A DNA stretch of 17,007 nucleotides, taken from assembly GCA_937920335.1 (NCBI GenBank), contig CALGUT010000797.1, forward strand, positions 1-17,007, given 5' to 3'. This document shows, one piece after another, positions 7,779-14,639 of the stretch (the first letter of the stretch is position 1; each line of letters starts with the position of its first letter). This stretch comes from an uncultured Opitutales bacterium. GTDB taxonomy: Bacteria; Verrucomicrobiota; Verrucomicrobiia; Opitutales; UBA2995. Below the pieces are notes generated by a model. That model saw only the letters and a list, made by a program, of their open reading frames with translations. It was not told the origin of the DNA and did not search any database. The position numbers were made by a program, and so were the translations under genes.

Positions 7779-10282
7779 AACTCTCTAACGCAGGATCAGT
7801 GGCAGTTAAAAAAAGGATTTGGATTCCTCTACTCGTACTCGTGCTTTTAAGCGCGATTTTTGCGGCTGCCTGGTTCTATGTTCCTACTTACGCAGAGGAA
7901 CGTTTTGTAGAAAAGCTTGAACAGGTAGGTATCGAGACTGATTCGATCGAATTTCGTATTGAAGGGTTTTCTCGTCCCGTGGTTAGGGATCTTAGCTTGA
8001 GGGTTTCGGGAATCAATTTGGTGGCTGATATGGTAACCTTCGGCTCCTTTTTTGATGGATACGGAGAAGATAAGCCGTTGAAGGTCAAGATTCATGGGCT
8101 GTGGTCCGGAGTGAATGCTCAGATTCCTGAAGGGATTCTGACCGTAAACAATGCCATCTTGGCTCTGCCCGAAAAACCTGCATTCAGTTCGCCCATTCCT
8201 ATCGAGATCGAGTTCGAAGACGGAACGATTCTCTATGAGAATCAGGGCCGTCAGATTGATGGGAAGGTGGATGGTCAACTCTCCATAGTAAACACGGTGT
8301 TGAATTGGCAGTTGAGCATCAAAGTGAACGAATACCCGCTTGAAGGGCGTGGATTCTTCGATTGGGAATCGGGCAGTTCCGATATTTCAGGTGAGATGAA
8401 TCTGAGTCATGAGTTAAGCCAGTCCATTTGGGATATTCTGAATGAGGAACCGTTGTTCGACTGGAATGCAGGGGAAATACAGGCTGCGTTTCATTTTGAA
8501 GGCGAGAATTACCGGTATCAAAATGGAAAGGTTCATGCGGTGGTTAGTGGAGCTGGCGTTGGTTTTGAGTCGGTGGATGTTATCAATGCGAATCATGTAG
8601 CTTCGGTAATCTGGACTCCGGGCCATTCGATGGTAGATTTTAGCGGGAATGGCTCGCTTTCCAGGCTCATGAACGCGCCATTTTCATGGGGCGGATCCTT
8701 ATTGGTCGCACCGGGTCCGGTGCTTGAGTTTGAACTCGATGAAGCGTCGATATCTCCTGAATGGGGATTCGGCTCTTTTCAGCTTGCTCAAAGCGCTAAA
8801 TCTTTAACTCCAGTTGAAGTTTCATTGATAAGCGCCGATGGCGGGTTTGATTTTCAAATCCTTGGACTGGATATGTTGCTGGGAGGGGAGATGGGAGAAA
8901 AGCTTACCAGTTCAACCTTGGACCTAATGATAAATGGTAATTGGAAGGACCGAACGATCGTGGATTCGTCCGTGGATCTGTGGCTCCGAGATGGGATTTT
9001 TATGGCGCCAATGTTTCAGTCGGAAATTGGAGAGGCACTCTTGAATGCCCGCATATCGGACTACGCCCTTTCAGATAAACTGATCCCCGATATTCTTCTA
9101 AATCCGGGAAGGTTTGTCAAAGAAGCGAGTATCTCCGATGCCATGCTTTACCGTTACGATGAAGTCGTCGGAGAATCGATCACGGTGAGTTGGAGTCCAC
9201 GGAATGAGCGTCCGTTAATCGTGACGGGAACCTTTGCGGGTATTGGCCAATCGACCTTGTCACTGCAGCCGGATGAGACCTCGACGCGAGAGCATGCCAA
9301 AGGAAAGCTCTCTTTGATTCCCGGAGACTTCCTGTTTGATTACGAGCTGAAGAGCAAGGACCCGCTCAAAGCAATGGAGGCAACGTTGGTGCTGAAGGAT
9401 TATTCAATTCAGGATTATCCACATCTAGAAAAATGGCTTACGGGTGAATTTGATATTACCGGCTTTGTTTCAGCGCAAGCTGAGCTCTCAGTGACGCCGG
9501 ATGCGGTGACGCCGCGGGTAGAGTTTCAGCTGGATAATATTCTATATGCCAGCGGAAATTTAGTCATGGATGATGCCAGTTTTGCCGGCAGCATAGATTC
9601 GTGGGAACCGTTTAACCTTAGGACTAGCCGCCCATTGACGGCTGCTATGGTTCAGGTGAACGGATGGCCTATTACCGATCTGCATTCAGAATTTGAGATT
9701 GGTAACCGCATTAACGTAACAAACACGACGTTCTCAGCTTTGGGTGGTAACCTTACGTTTGCAGATATCTCGGTAGGTAAGGATGATTTGTTCGTCGATT
9801 CTGAGATAGGAATCAGCAATATCCTAACTGACGAGGTTCTACAATGGATACCCAAGGTCATTGGAATGGCGGAAGGAAGCATTTCCGGCGTGATTCCGTT
9901 CCAATGGGATATTAAGAATAGTAATTTTTCTCTGGGACGTGGACACCTGCAGTCACCTGAAGGTGAGCTAGGCTCTATGAACCTGAAGATTTTCAGACCT
10001 GAGGATGACGAAAATGAGGTGGAGATCGATGATCGCTACAGCATGGTTGATGAGGCGTTGTCGAACCTGCAGGACTCTTCACTGGATATTGATATCCTGC
10101 CCCCCAACTCGTTGACAGACGATACTCGAGTCAGAATAAATATCAAAGGTTTCGTCGATTCTCGATTCGTCAAGGCTCCGGTAGACGTCGTTAGGTATTA
10201 CAGTCTGCCAGTAGATACGCTCACATTAACGATGGAGCAGGTACGCCAGGATCTTCCGGGTATTAAGACTTCTGTAGAGTAG
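7775..10282 (+). CDS. YdbH-like (AsmA/TamB-type) envelope protein
   Basis: An 835-residue protein with one N-terminal membrane anchor (about residues 14-34, KKRIWIPLLVLVLLSAIF) and a long beta-rich periplasmic region. Residues about 645-745 resemble the conserved C-terminal domain of E. coli YdbH (named 'dicarboxylate transport' in Pfam): NVTNTTFSALGGNLTF, a segment with ILTDEVLQWIPKVIGMAEGSISGVIPFQW, then GHLQSPEGELGSM. Length is close to the 879 residues of E. coli YdbH. YdbH belongs to the AsmA-like group with TamB and YhdP, which are implicated in phospholipid transfer between inner and outer membranes; that role is by family only. The usual partners YnbE and YdbL are not next to it. The start is TTG at 7775 with AAAGG eight bases upstream; GTG at 7799 is an alternative that still keeps the anchor. 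It lies 47 bases after the rarD-like gene. Confidence 0.72.
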   Translation: MKLSNAGSVAVKKRIWIPLLVLVLLSAIFAAAWFYVPTYAEERFVEKLEQVGIETDSIEFRIEGFSRPVVRDLSLRVSGINLVADMVTFGSFFDGYGEDKPLKVKIHGLWSGVNAQIPEGILTVNNAILALPEKPAFSSPIPIEIEFEDGTILYENQGRQIDGKVDGQLSIVNTVLNWQLSIKVNEYPLEGRGFFDWESGSSDISGEMNLSHELSQSIWDILNEEPLFDWNAGEIQAAFHFEGENYRYQNGKVHAVVSGAGVGFESVDVINANHVASVIWTPGHSMVDFSGNGSLSRLMNAPFSWGGSLLVAPGPVLEFELDEASISPEWGFGSFQLAQSAKSLTPVEVSLISADGGFDFQILGLDMLLGGEMGEKLTSSTLDLMINGNWKDRTIVDSSVDLWLRDGIFMAPMFQSEIGEALLNARISDYALSDKLIPDILLNPGRFVKEASISDAMLYRYDEVVGESITVSWSPRNERPLIVTGTFAGIGQSTLSLQPDETSTREHAKGKLSLIPGDFLFDYELKSKDPLKAMEATLVLKDYSIQDYPHLEKWLTGEFDITGFVSAQAELSVTPDAVTPRVEFQLDNILYASGNLVMDDASFAGSIDSWEPFNLRTSRPLTAAMVQVNGWPITDLHSEFEIGNRINVTNTTFSALGGNLTFADISVGKDDLFVDSEIGISNILTDEVLQWIPKVIGMAEGSISGVIPFQWDIKNSNFSLGRGHLQSPEGELGSMNLKIFRPEDDENEVEIDDRYSMVDEALSNLQDSSLDIDILPPNSLTDDTRVRINIKGFVDSRFVKAPVDVVRYYSLPVDTLTLTMEQVRQDLPGIKTSVE

Positions 10283-10294
10283 TAAAATCCTAAA

Positions 10295-10311
10295 AGCGTC
10301 AGTGTGACGCT
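10295..10311. promoter_or_regulatory. Dyad 1 upstream of the sHSP operon (perfect 7-bp arms)
   Basis: AGCGTCA-GTG-TGACGCT, a perfect inverted repeat starting 13 bases after the YdbH-like stop codon. No T run follows, so it is not a standard intrinsic terminator. A closely related sequence occurs again at 10344-10360 (13 of 17 bases identical), which suggests a shared binding site. Confidence 0.5.
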
Positions 10312-10343
10312 ATGTAACGGTCCCGGATGCTGTAAGTCTAATA

Positions 10344-10360
10344 AGCGACAAAGTGGCGCT
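10344..10360. promoter_or_regulatory. Dyad 2 upstream of the sHSP operon (related to dyad 1)
   Basis: AGCGACA-AAG-TGGCGCT, an inverted repeat with one mismatched pair, its centre 49 bases from that of dyad 1. It is also enclosed by a longer-range pair GTCCC (10320-10324) and GGGAC (10372-10376), so an RNA structure is an alternative reading. Confidence 0.45.
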
Positions 10361-10393
10361 ATTAATTTTCTGGGACTATTCTGTAAATCATTG

Positions 10394-10406
10394 ATAACCA
10401 GGTTAT
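10394..10406. promoter_or_regulatory. Dyad 3 overlapping the likely -35 region of the sHSP operon
   Basis: ATAACC-A-GGTTAT, a perfect 13-base palindrome. Its sequence differs from dyads 1 and 2, but its centre is 48 bases from that of dyad 2. It ends about 20 bases before the candidate -10 box, where a repressor or activator could act. Confidence 0.4.
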
Positions 10407-10425
10407 AGTAGGCAAATTTGAAGTT

Positions 10426-10433
10426 GGTACAAT
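10426..10433 (+). promoter_or_regulatory. Candidate extended -10 promoter of the sHSP operon
   Basis: TGGTACAAT: a TACAAT hexamer at 10428-10433 (five of six consensus bases) preceded by TG in the extended -10 position. No good -35 box lies upstream, as is typical of extended -10 promoters. It would give a leader of roughly 40 bases. An alternative pair is TTGAAG (10418-10423) with TATAGG (10442-10447). No CIRCE-type heat-shock element is seen. Confidence 0.35.
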
Positions 10434-10471
10434 ACTGGCAATATAGGTATCGGAATACTAACCACTAACAT

Positions 10472-10475
10472 GGAG
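10472..10475 (+). promoter_or_regulatory. Shine-Dalgarno site of the first sHSP gene
   Basis: GGAG six bases before ATG 10482. It overlaps an in-frame upstream ATG at 10470, which argues that 10482 is the real start. It is one of the few clear ribosome binding sites in this window. Confidence 0.65.
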
Positions 10476-10481
10476 ATAAAT

Positions 10482-10901
10482 ATGAAATACCTAACAAGAA
10501 GACAACCTACGAATGGTCGGCAACTTTGGGGAGATTTTGATTCATTCTTCAATGCACCTCCGCCTTTCCTGCCATCATTCTTTGATTGGAACAACGACGT
10601 TTACCGACCAGCTATTGATCTTTTCGAAGATGAAGCTAGCTACATCGTACATGCCGAAGTTCCAGGATTCGACCGTAAGGAAATCACAGTAGAGCTGGAG
10701 AAAGATCGTTTGATACTGAAGGGCTTACGAAAACTGAATGATGATGATGAGAGTTCAGAAGTCTCGTTTCACAGGTCAGTGACTCTTCCAGATGCGATCA
10801 AATCAGACAAAGTGAACGCAAAGTATGAGAACGGCGTCTTGACTGTGACCATACCTAAGGCGGAAGCGTTAAAGCCCGTCCAAATAGAAGTTAAAAGCTA
10901 A
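10482..10901 (+). CDS. Small heat-shock protein, Hsp20/alpha-crystallin family (first of a pair)
   Basis: ATP-independent cytoplasmic chaperone that holds unfolding proteins. From ATG 10482 it has 139 residues, the usual bacterial sHSP size. The N-terminal arm (1-40) is rich in Phe, Pro and Trp (SFFNAPPPFLPSFFDW), as expected for substrate binding and oligomerisation. The alpha-crystallin domain covers about 41-127: it opens with YRPAIDLFEDEASYIVHAEVPGF, contains SFHRSVTLPDAI, and ends with the signature A-x-x-x-N-G-V-L-T-V-T-I-P-K (113-126). The C-terminal tail has an I-x-V motif (QIEV, 134-137) for oligomer contacts. A second sHSP follows after 19 bases. Starting at 10470 would add only four residues and loses the GGAG site, so 10482 is chosen. 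Confidence 0.93.
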   Translation: MKYLTRRQPTNGRQLWGDFDSFFNAPPPFLPSFFDWNNDVYRPAIDLFEDEASYIVHAEVPGFDRKEITVELEKDRLILKGLRKLNDDDESSEVSFHRSVTLPDAIKSDKVNAKYENGVLTVTIPKAEALKPVQIEVKS

Positions 10902-10920
10902 CCCACTCGATTTATATATT

Positions 10921-11298
10921 ATGAATACAACAATGACTTGTCAGCCGAAGGAGGCTACTACAGAAAACACTATAACCTATTCTCAACCAAGATATTATGT
11001 CGATCAGTCGATGGACGACACCTTGGTTCAGATAGAGCTTCCAGGTGTAAGCAAGGATGAGCTCAATTTGACCGTTGAGAATAAGGAGATACTCGTCGAA
11101 GGATCCGCGTCCTATAAGTTGCCGGAAAACTGGAAGGTTCTGCATCGTGAGTCCAAAGCCCGCGCCTATCGATTGCGGCTTCGGATCGGAGACCAAGTAG
11201 ATCAAGCGGCTATAAAAGCCCAATTGTCTGATGGTGTTCTTACGGTTACTCTGCCGAAAGCGGAGGCCGCCAAGCCTCAAAAGGTTAAGATCACTTAA
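10921..11298 (+). CDS. Small heat-shock protein, Hsp20/alpha-crystallin family (second of a pair)
   Basis: A second, shorter sHSP of 125 residues in the same operon. The N-terminal arm is brief and polar (1-24), unlike the aromatic arm of its partner. The alpha-crystallin domain runs from about 25 to 113: YYVDQSMDDTLVQIELPGVSKDELNLTVEN, a central W-x-x-L-H-R-E-S segment (71-78), YRLRLRI, and the signature A-x-x-x-D-G-V-L-T-V-T-L-P-K (100-113). The tail carries V-K-I (122-124), an I-x-I-type oligomerisation motif. The divergent arm suggests a two-component sHSP system, like IbpA/IbpB, in which the members form mixed oligomers or divide roles; this is inference. No clear Shine-Dalgarno site precedes ATG 10921, so translation may depend on coupling with the first gene. 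A terminator lies 34 bases downstream. Confidence 0.92.
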   Translation: MNTTMTCQPKEATTENTITYSQPRYYVDQSMDDTLVQIELPGVSKDELNLTVENKEILVEGSASYKLPENWKVLHRESKARAYRLRLRIGDQVDQAAIKAQLSDGVLTVTLPKAEAAKPQKVKIT

Positions 11299-11332
11299 TG
11301 CATATATTCTTTAAGGGAGAAGAGAGAGAGTT

Positions 11333-11365
11333 AAAGCCGGAGGCATTGAGTCCTCCGGCTTTTTT
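11333..11365 (+). terminator. Rho-independent terminator of the sHSP operon
   Basis: Ten-base stem AAGCCGGAGG (11334-11343) and CCTCCGGCTT (11352-11361), eight-base loop, followed by a run of T. It starts 34 bases after the second sHSP stop and closes the operon. Confidence 0.93.
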
Positions 11366-11457
11366 ATGGCAAATTAGTGTAATAATGTAGAAGGTTAAGG
11401 ACTTTAGGAATTTTGCCTGAAATAAATTAAGGCTTGTTCAAGTCATACATCCACCTG

Positions 11458-13626
11458 ATGAATATGAAAAATTGTCTACCGATGATACTTGGTCTGGTTC
11501 TATTTATCGGAACTAGCGCCCAAGGTGTGCCTGTTAAAACGGACCATGTAACCGCAGAGTTGGTTTCCGAGTTCAACCACCTCGTCCCAGGGAAGATTAA
11601 CACCGTTGCGATTCGCCTGGAGATGGAAGATCATTGGCACACCTATTGGCAGTATCCAGGAGATACGGGATTTCAGACTACTGTAGAATGGACGCTTCCG
11701 GACGGAATCGAAGCGGGTCCGTTGCATTGGCCGGCTCCGAAGTGGATCGAGTCGTTCGAAATCGTTTCATTTGCCTATGAGGGCGAAGTGTTCCTGTTGG
11801 TGGATCTAACAGTCCCCGAATCCTATGCGACCGAGGGCCAGATTGAGTTGGCGGCCTCGGTAAACTGGTTAGTTTGCAAGGAAGCATGTATTCCTGGATC
11901 AGCTGATGTGAAATTGAGTATTCCGGTTGGATCCGATGCTGAACGTAGTCGCTGGGCTGATGAGATTGAGAAAACCCGGGATACGCTCGCTCAGAAGCTT
12001 CCGGAGTGGGAGATGATGGTGGTCGATAACGGTCAGTCCTTCGCGCTGAGTGTGGTAGCTCCAGAGGGTGTTGCGCTAGACAGTCAGGAAGTCACTTATT
12101 TTACCTTGGACGGCTGGGTCTCGAATACGGATCCGAGAACGTATGTGGCGGAAGGCCGATTGCTCACGCTGGTCATTCCGAAGGGCGAGTATGGTCCAGA
12201 TGAGAACAAGGATCGATTCAAGGGTGTATTGGTTTCAAAGTCAGGATGGGATCTGGATGGTCAGTTTAAGGCGCTCTCTGTCGACCTTCCATTCTCAGAC
12301 GATATGGCCGTTACGGATTGGTTAGGATCTCTTGGAAATACGGGGGCGGCATCGCTGGTGAGCGAGGGAGCGAGTTCGGGAGACAGTACCCTGAGTTTTG
12401 GTGCAGCTATCTTATTCGCTCTGATTGGAGGGCTGATGCTCAATCTGATGCCGTGTGTATTTCCGGTGCTTTCGATCAAGATCTTGGGGTTTGTTCAACA
12501 GGCGGGCGAAGATCAGGCGAAGGTGAAGCTCCACGGTATCGTTTTTACGATTGGGGTCCTGGTTTCGTTTTGGATATTAGCCGGACTCTTTTTGATTCTT
12601 CGGGCCGCCGGACAGGAGATCGGTTGGGGGTTCCAGCTGCAGACACCTGGCTTCGTGGCTGTGTTGGCCAGCGTTCTGTTTTTGTTTGGTTTAAATTTAT
12701 CGGGTGTGTTCGAAATTGGAGAGTCACTGACCGGAGCGGGAGGTGAGCTGCAGACCAAGTCTGGATTTACGGGTTCCTTCTTTTCCGGGGTATTAGCTAC
12801 CGTGGTTGCCACTCCATGCACCGCACCATTTATGGGAAGTGCCTTGGGAATCATTGTGACGCTTTCAGCGGTTCAATCGATGTTGATTTTCACAGCGTTG
12901 GCGCTCGGAGTAGCGTTTCCTTATCTGATCTTGTCATTTTTCCCTGCGTTTTTGAAATGGTTACCTAGACCCGGTGTCTGGATGGAGACTTTTAAGAAGG
13001 GGCTGGCATTTCTTTTATATGCATCGGTTGTATGGCTCGTCTGGGTTTTTGGAAACCAGGTGGGTGTGACTGGCATGGCAGGGCTTCTCATGGGCCTGGT
13101 TTTCTTTGGGATCGCAGCGTGGATCTGGGGAAGTTGGGGTAATCTCACGAAGCGAAAATCAGTCAGACGGATCGCGTTGATCGCGGCATTACCTATTCTA
13201 TTCGTTGGTGGCTGGATTCAGTTCAAAGCATCAACCCTGTTTGCTGCTCCTGCGAATATCGCTGAAGCGGCGGATCAGAATTCAATTTTCTGGCAGCCTT
13301 ATGATCCAGATACGGTCGCCTCTCTTGTAGCTGAGGGAAAGACCGTTTATGTAGATTTTACGGCAACCTGGTGTCTCACCTGCCAGGTGAATAAGAAGGT
13401 GGCCTTCGGTAACGACGAGGTCGTGGACTATTTTAAGACCCATGAAATTGTGGCACTTAAAGGGGATTGGACTCGAAGGGATCCGGTCATCACTCGAGAG
13501 CTCCAGAAGTTCGGACGCAGCGGTGTCCCTACCAATGTTATCTACTACCCTGGAGGTTCGACTACACTGCTGCCGGAGGTATTGACTCCGAGCGTGGTGT
13601 TGAACGCATTTACGAAAGAGTCTTAA
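11458..13626 (+). CDS. dsbD: Thiol:disulfide interchange protein DsbD/ScsB family
   Basis: Moves reducing power from cytoplasmic thioredoxin across the inner membrane to periplasmic oxidised proteins. From ATG 11458 it has 722 residues in the classic three-part layout. Residues 1-23 are a signal peptide. The N-terminal periplasmic domain (about 24-300) contains HWHTYWQYPGDTG and the cysteines 140 and 144 (VCKEAC), as in DsbD-alpha and ScsB proteins. The membrane domain (about 312-605, eight helices) has one cysteine in each half, Cys333 (LMPCVFPVLS) and Cys454 (ATPCTAPFMGS), the redox pair of the CcdA/DsbD core. The C-terminal thioredoxin-like domain (about 610-722) has Cys639 and Cys642 in WCLTC, and a cis-Pro in SGVPTN. 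All six redox cysteines are present. An upstream TTG at 11434 is an alternative start but spoils the signal peptide. ScsB-like members have been linked to copper tolerance, so a specialised role is possible. Confidence 0.93.
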   Translation: MNMKNCLPMILGLVLFIGTSAQGVPVKTDHVTAELVSEFNHLVPGKINTVAIRLEMEDHWHTYWQYPGDTGFQTTVEWTLPDGIEAGPLHWPAPKWIESFEIVSFAYEGEVFLLVDLTVPESYATEGQIELAASVNWLVCKEACIPGSADVKLSIPVGSDAERSRWADEIEKTRDTLAQKLPEWEMMVVDNGQSFALSVVAPEGVALDSQEVTYFTLDGWVSNTDPRTYVAEGRLLTLVIPKGEYGPDENKDRFKGVLVSKSGWDLDGQFKALSVDLPFSDDMAVTDWLGSLGNTGAASLVSEGASSGDSTLSFGAAILFALIGGLMLNLMPCVFPVLSIKILGFVQQAGEDQAKVKLHGIVFTIGVLVSFWILAGLFLILRAAGQEIGWGFQLQTPGFVAVLASVLFLFGLNLSGVFEIGESLTGAGGELQTKSGFTGSFFSGVLATVVATPCTAPFMGSALGIIVTLSAVQSMLIFTALALGVAFPYLILSFFPAFLKWLPRPGVWMETFKKGLAFLLYASVVWLVWVFGNQVGVTGMAGLLMGLVFFGIAAWIWGSWGNLTKRKSVRRIALIAALPILFVGGWIQFKASTLFAAPANIAEAADQNSIFWQPYDPDTVASLVAEGKTVYVDFTATWCLTCQVNKKVAFGNDEVVDYFKTHEIVALKGDWTRRDPVITRELQKFGRSGVPTNVIYYPGGSTTLLPEVLTPSVVLNAFTKES

Positions 13627-13640
13627 ACCACCTGTTTAAA

Positions 13641-13653
13641 GCCTGTATCAGGC
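13641..13653 (-). terminator. Weak hairpin between convergent dsbD and PEP-CTERM genes
   Basis: GCCTG-TAT-CAGGC, a short perfect stem. On the minus strand it is followed by TTTAAA, so it could be a poor intrinsic terminator for the PEP-CTERM gene, whose stop is seven bases away. On the plus strand it is followed by GGCGG and would not terminate dsbD. Confidence 0.3.
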
Positions 13654-13659
13654 GGCGGG

Positions 13660-14469
13660 TCATGCCAGGTTAGTTGGAGTTCTGCGTCTACGAACTATGA
13701 ACCATGCGCCAATACCGGTAAGCCCCATAAGCAAGCTGACAGTCGATGGTTCAGGGATAGCTGCGGTCAGTTGAATGTCGCCCCACTGTGACGCATCATT
13801 GAATGCTGAATCATTAATGGCATTCCAGAAAAGCTGGGAATCGCGGCCATTTCCTGGGAAAGGAGAGGTGGGACTGTCGTCATCATTGAGAGCAGCATCG
13901 AAGCCCAGATTATTTCCGATGGCCGCTGCGAATCCTAGCGTAGACCAAGGAACTGAGATTTCCATGTTGTAGGAGGTGGCTCCCGAATGAGCGAAATTAA
14001 CGCCAGAGAGAAGGTTCGAGTCAATCGGCCCGGTTTCGAGCTCGCTACTATTGATAACGCCTGCAGTTCCTCCTACAGCGAAACGATATTGATAGTTTTG
14101 ATCAATAGTATTCAGGCTTTCAGCATTGGAGTTATTTACGTCGAAAAACAGCTCAACCGAGTCGTCGTTGAAGGTGTTCAGAGTGAGAGGGCTTCCATCC
14201 CCCGAATCTGAATTTCTCAAATCGTCCGTTATTTGAAAGAGTGCGTAGAGATTGGTTGAATCCCACTTGAGCTGAAAGTTCCCGGAGATCCCGGACGGTG
14301 ATCCAGAAACTGTGTTGCCGAAGGAGTTGACCGCGCTCGCGTCACTCCATTCCCCTGCACCGATTGTCCCGTCTATGGTCACTGCATTCGTGAGCTGTGG
14401 GACGCTGATCTGTCCAAAAAGAGGAATCGAGATGAGTGTGGATGAGAGTGCGAGCCAGAAAGTTTTCAT
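13660..14469 (-). CDS. CBM9-like domain protein with PEP-CTERM sorting signal
   Basis: A 269-residue exported protein. Residues 1-20 are a Sec signal peptide (KTFWLALSSTLISIPLFG). Residues about 25-235 look like a family 9 carbohydrate-binding-module domain: VTIDGTIGAGEWSDA (the V-D-G-x-x-x-x-x-W opening), then a Leu-Tyr-Ala strand (WDSTNLYALFQITDD), DDSVELFFDV and a later VPWSTLGF with GFDAALNDDD. The C-terminus is a complete PEP-CTERM signal: IPEPST (about 238-243), a hydrophobic stretch and RRRR. PEP-CTERM proteins are cut by an exosortase and exported to the surface or exopolysaccharide layer; the exosortase gene is not in this window. It probably binds glycan on the cell surface. It is on the same strand as the sulfatase, 170 bases downstream of it. 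Its ATG lacks a Shine-Dalgarno site but is preceded by CACACACC. Confidence 0.85.
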   Translation of the reverse strand: MKTFWLALSSTLISIPLFGQISVPQLTNAVTIDGTIGAGEWSDASAVNSFGNTVSGSPSGISGNFQLKWDSTNLYALFQITDDLRNSDSGDGSPLTLNTFNDDSVELFFDVNNSNAESLNTIDQNYQYRFAVGGTAGVINSSELETGPIDSNLLSGVNFAHSGATSYNMEISVPWSTLGFAAAIGNNLGFDAALNDDDSPTSPFPGNGRDSQLFWNAINDSAFNDASQWGDIQLTAAIPEPSTVSLLMGLTGIGAWFIVRRRRTPTNLA

Positions 14470-14639
14470 GTCGTAAGGTGTGTGATACTTAAAACTGGTG
14501 TAAAAGGTAAGTGTTTCTGCTAGGCTTAGTCAATGATTTCTAGATCTCTAAGAAATTATGATTATTTTCGGATTCCGAGGGATTGGAAAGGGGCGCATGC
14601 GTGCAAACTATAAACTCCAACAACTCCGATCGATGAGTC
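14470..14639. promoter_or_regulatory. Intergenic region upstream of the PEP-CTERM gene, with a dyad
   Basis: It contains an inverted repeat ATTTCT-N9-AGAAAT (14536-14556) and, read on the minus strand, TTGACT near 14525-14530, which could be a -35 box, though the hexamers 17-18 bases downstream are poor -10 matches. An 8-bp palindrome CGCATGCG lies near 14594-14601. No terminator follows the sulfatase, so readthrough into the PEP-CTERM gene is possible. Confidence 0.3.

Noticed and set aside
7847..8278. 143-codon minus-strand frame inside the YdbH-like gene
   Set aside because: It is a shadow of a long coding region with a consistent domain reading on the plus strand.
10295..10311. Dyad 1 as a Rho-independent terminator for the YdbH-like gene
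   Set aside because: No T run follows on either strand and the stem is only seven bases.
10912..11280. 122-codon minus-strand frame opposite the second sHSP gene
   Set aside because: The plus strand encodes a full alpha-crystallin domain with its signature motifs; the reverse frame has no recognisable feature.
12318..12746. 142-codon plus-strand frame within dsbD
   Set aside because: It is out of frame with dsbD, whose membrane segments and redox cysteines are unbroken across this region; the product is Arg/Ser/Gly-rich with no domain.
14594..14601. CGCATGCG palindrome as an operator or restriction-modification signal
   Set aside because: An eight-base palindrome is expected by chance at this frequency and nothing around it supports a function.
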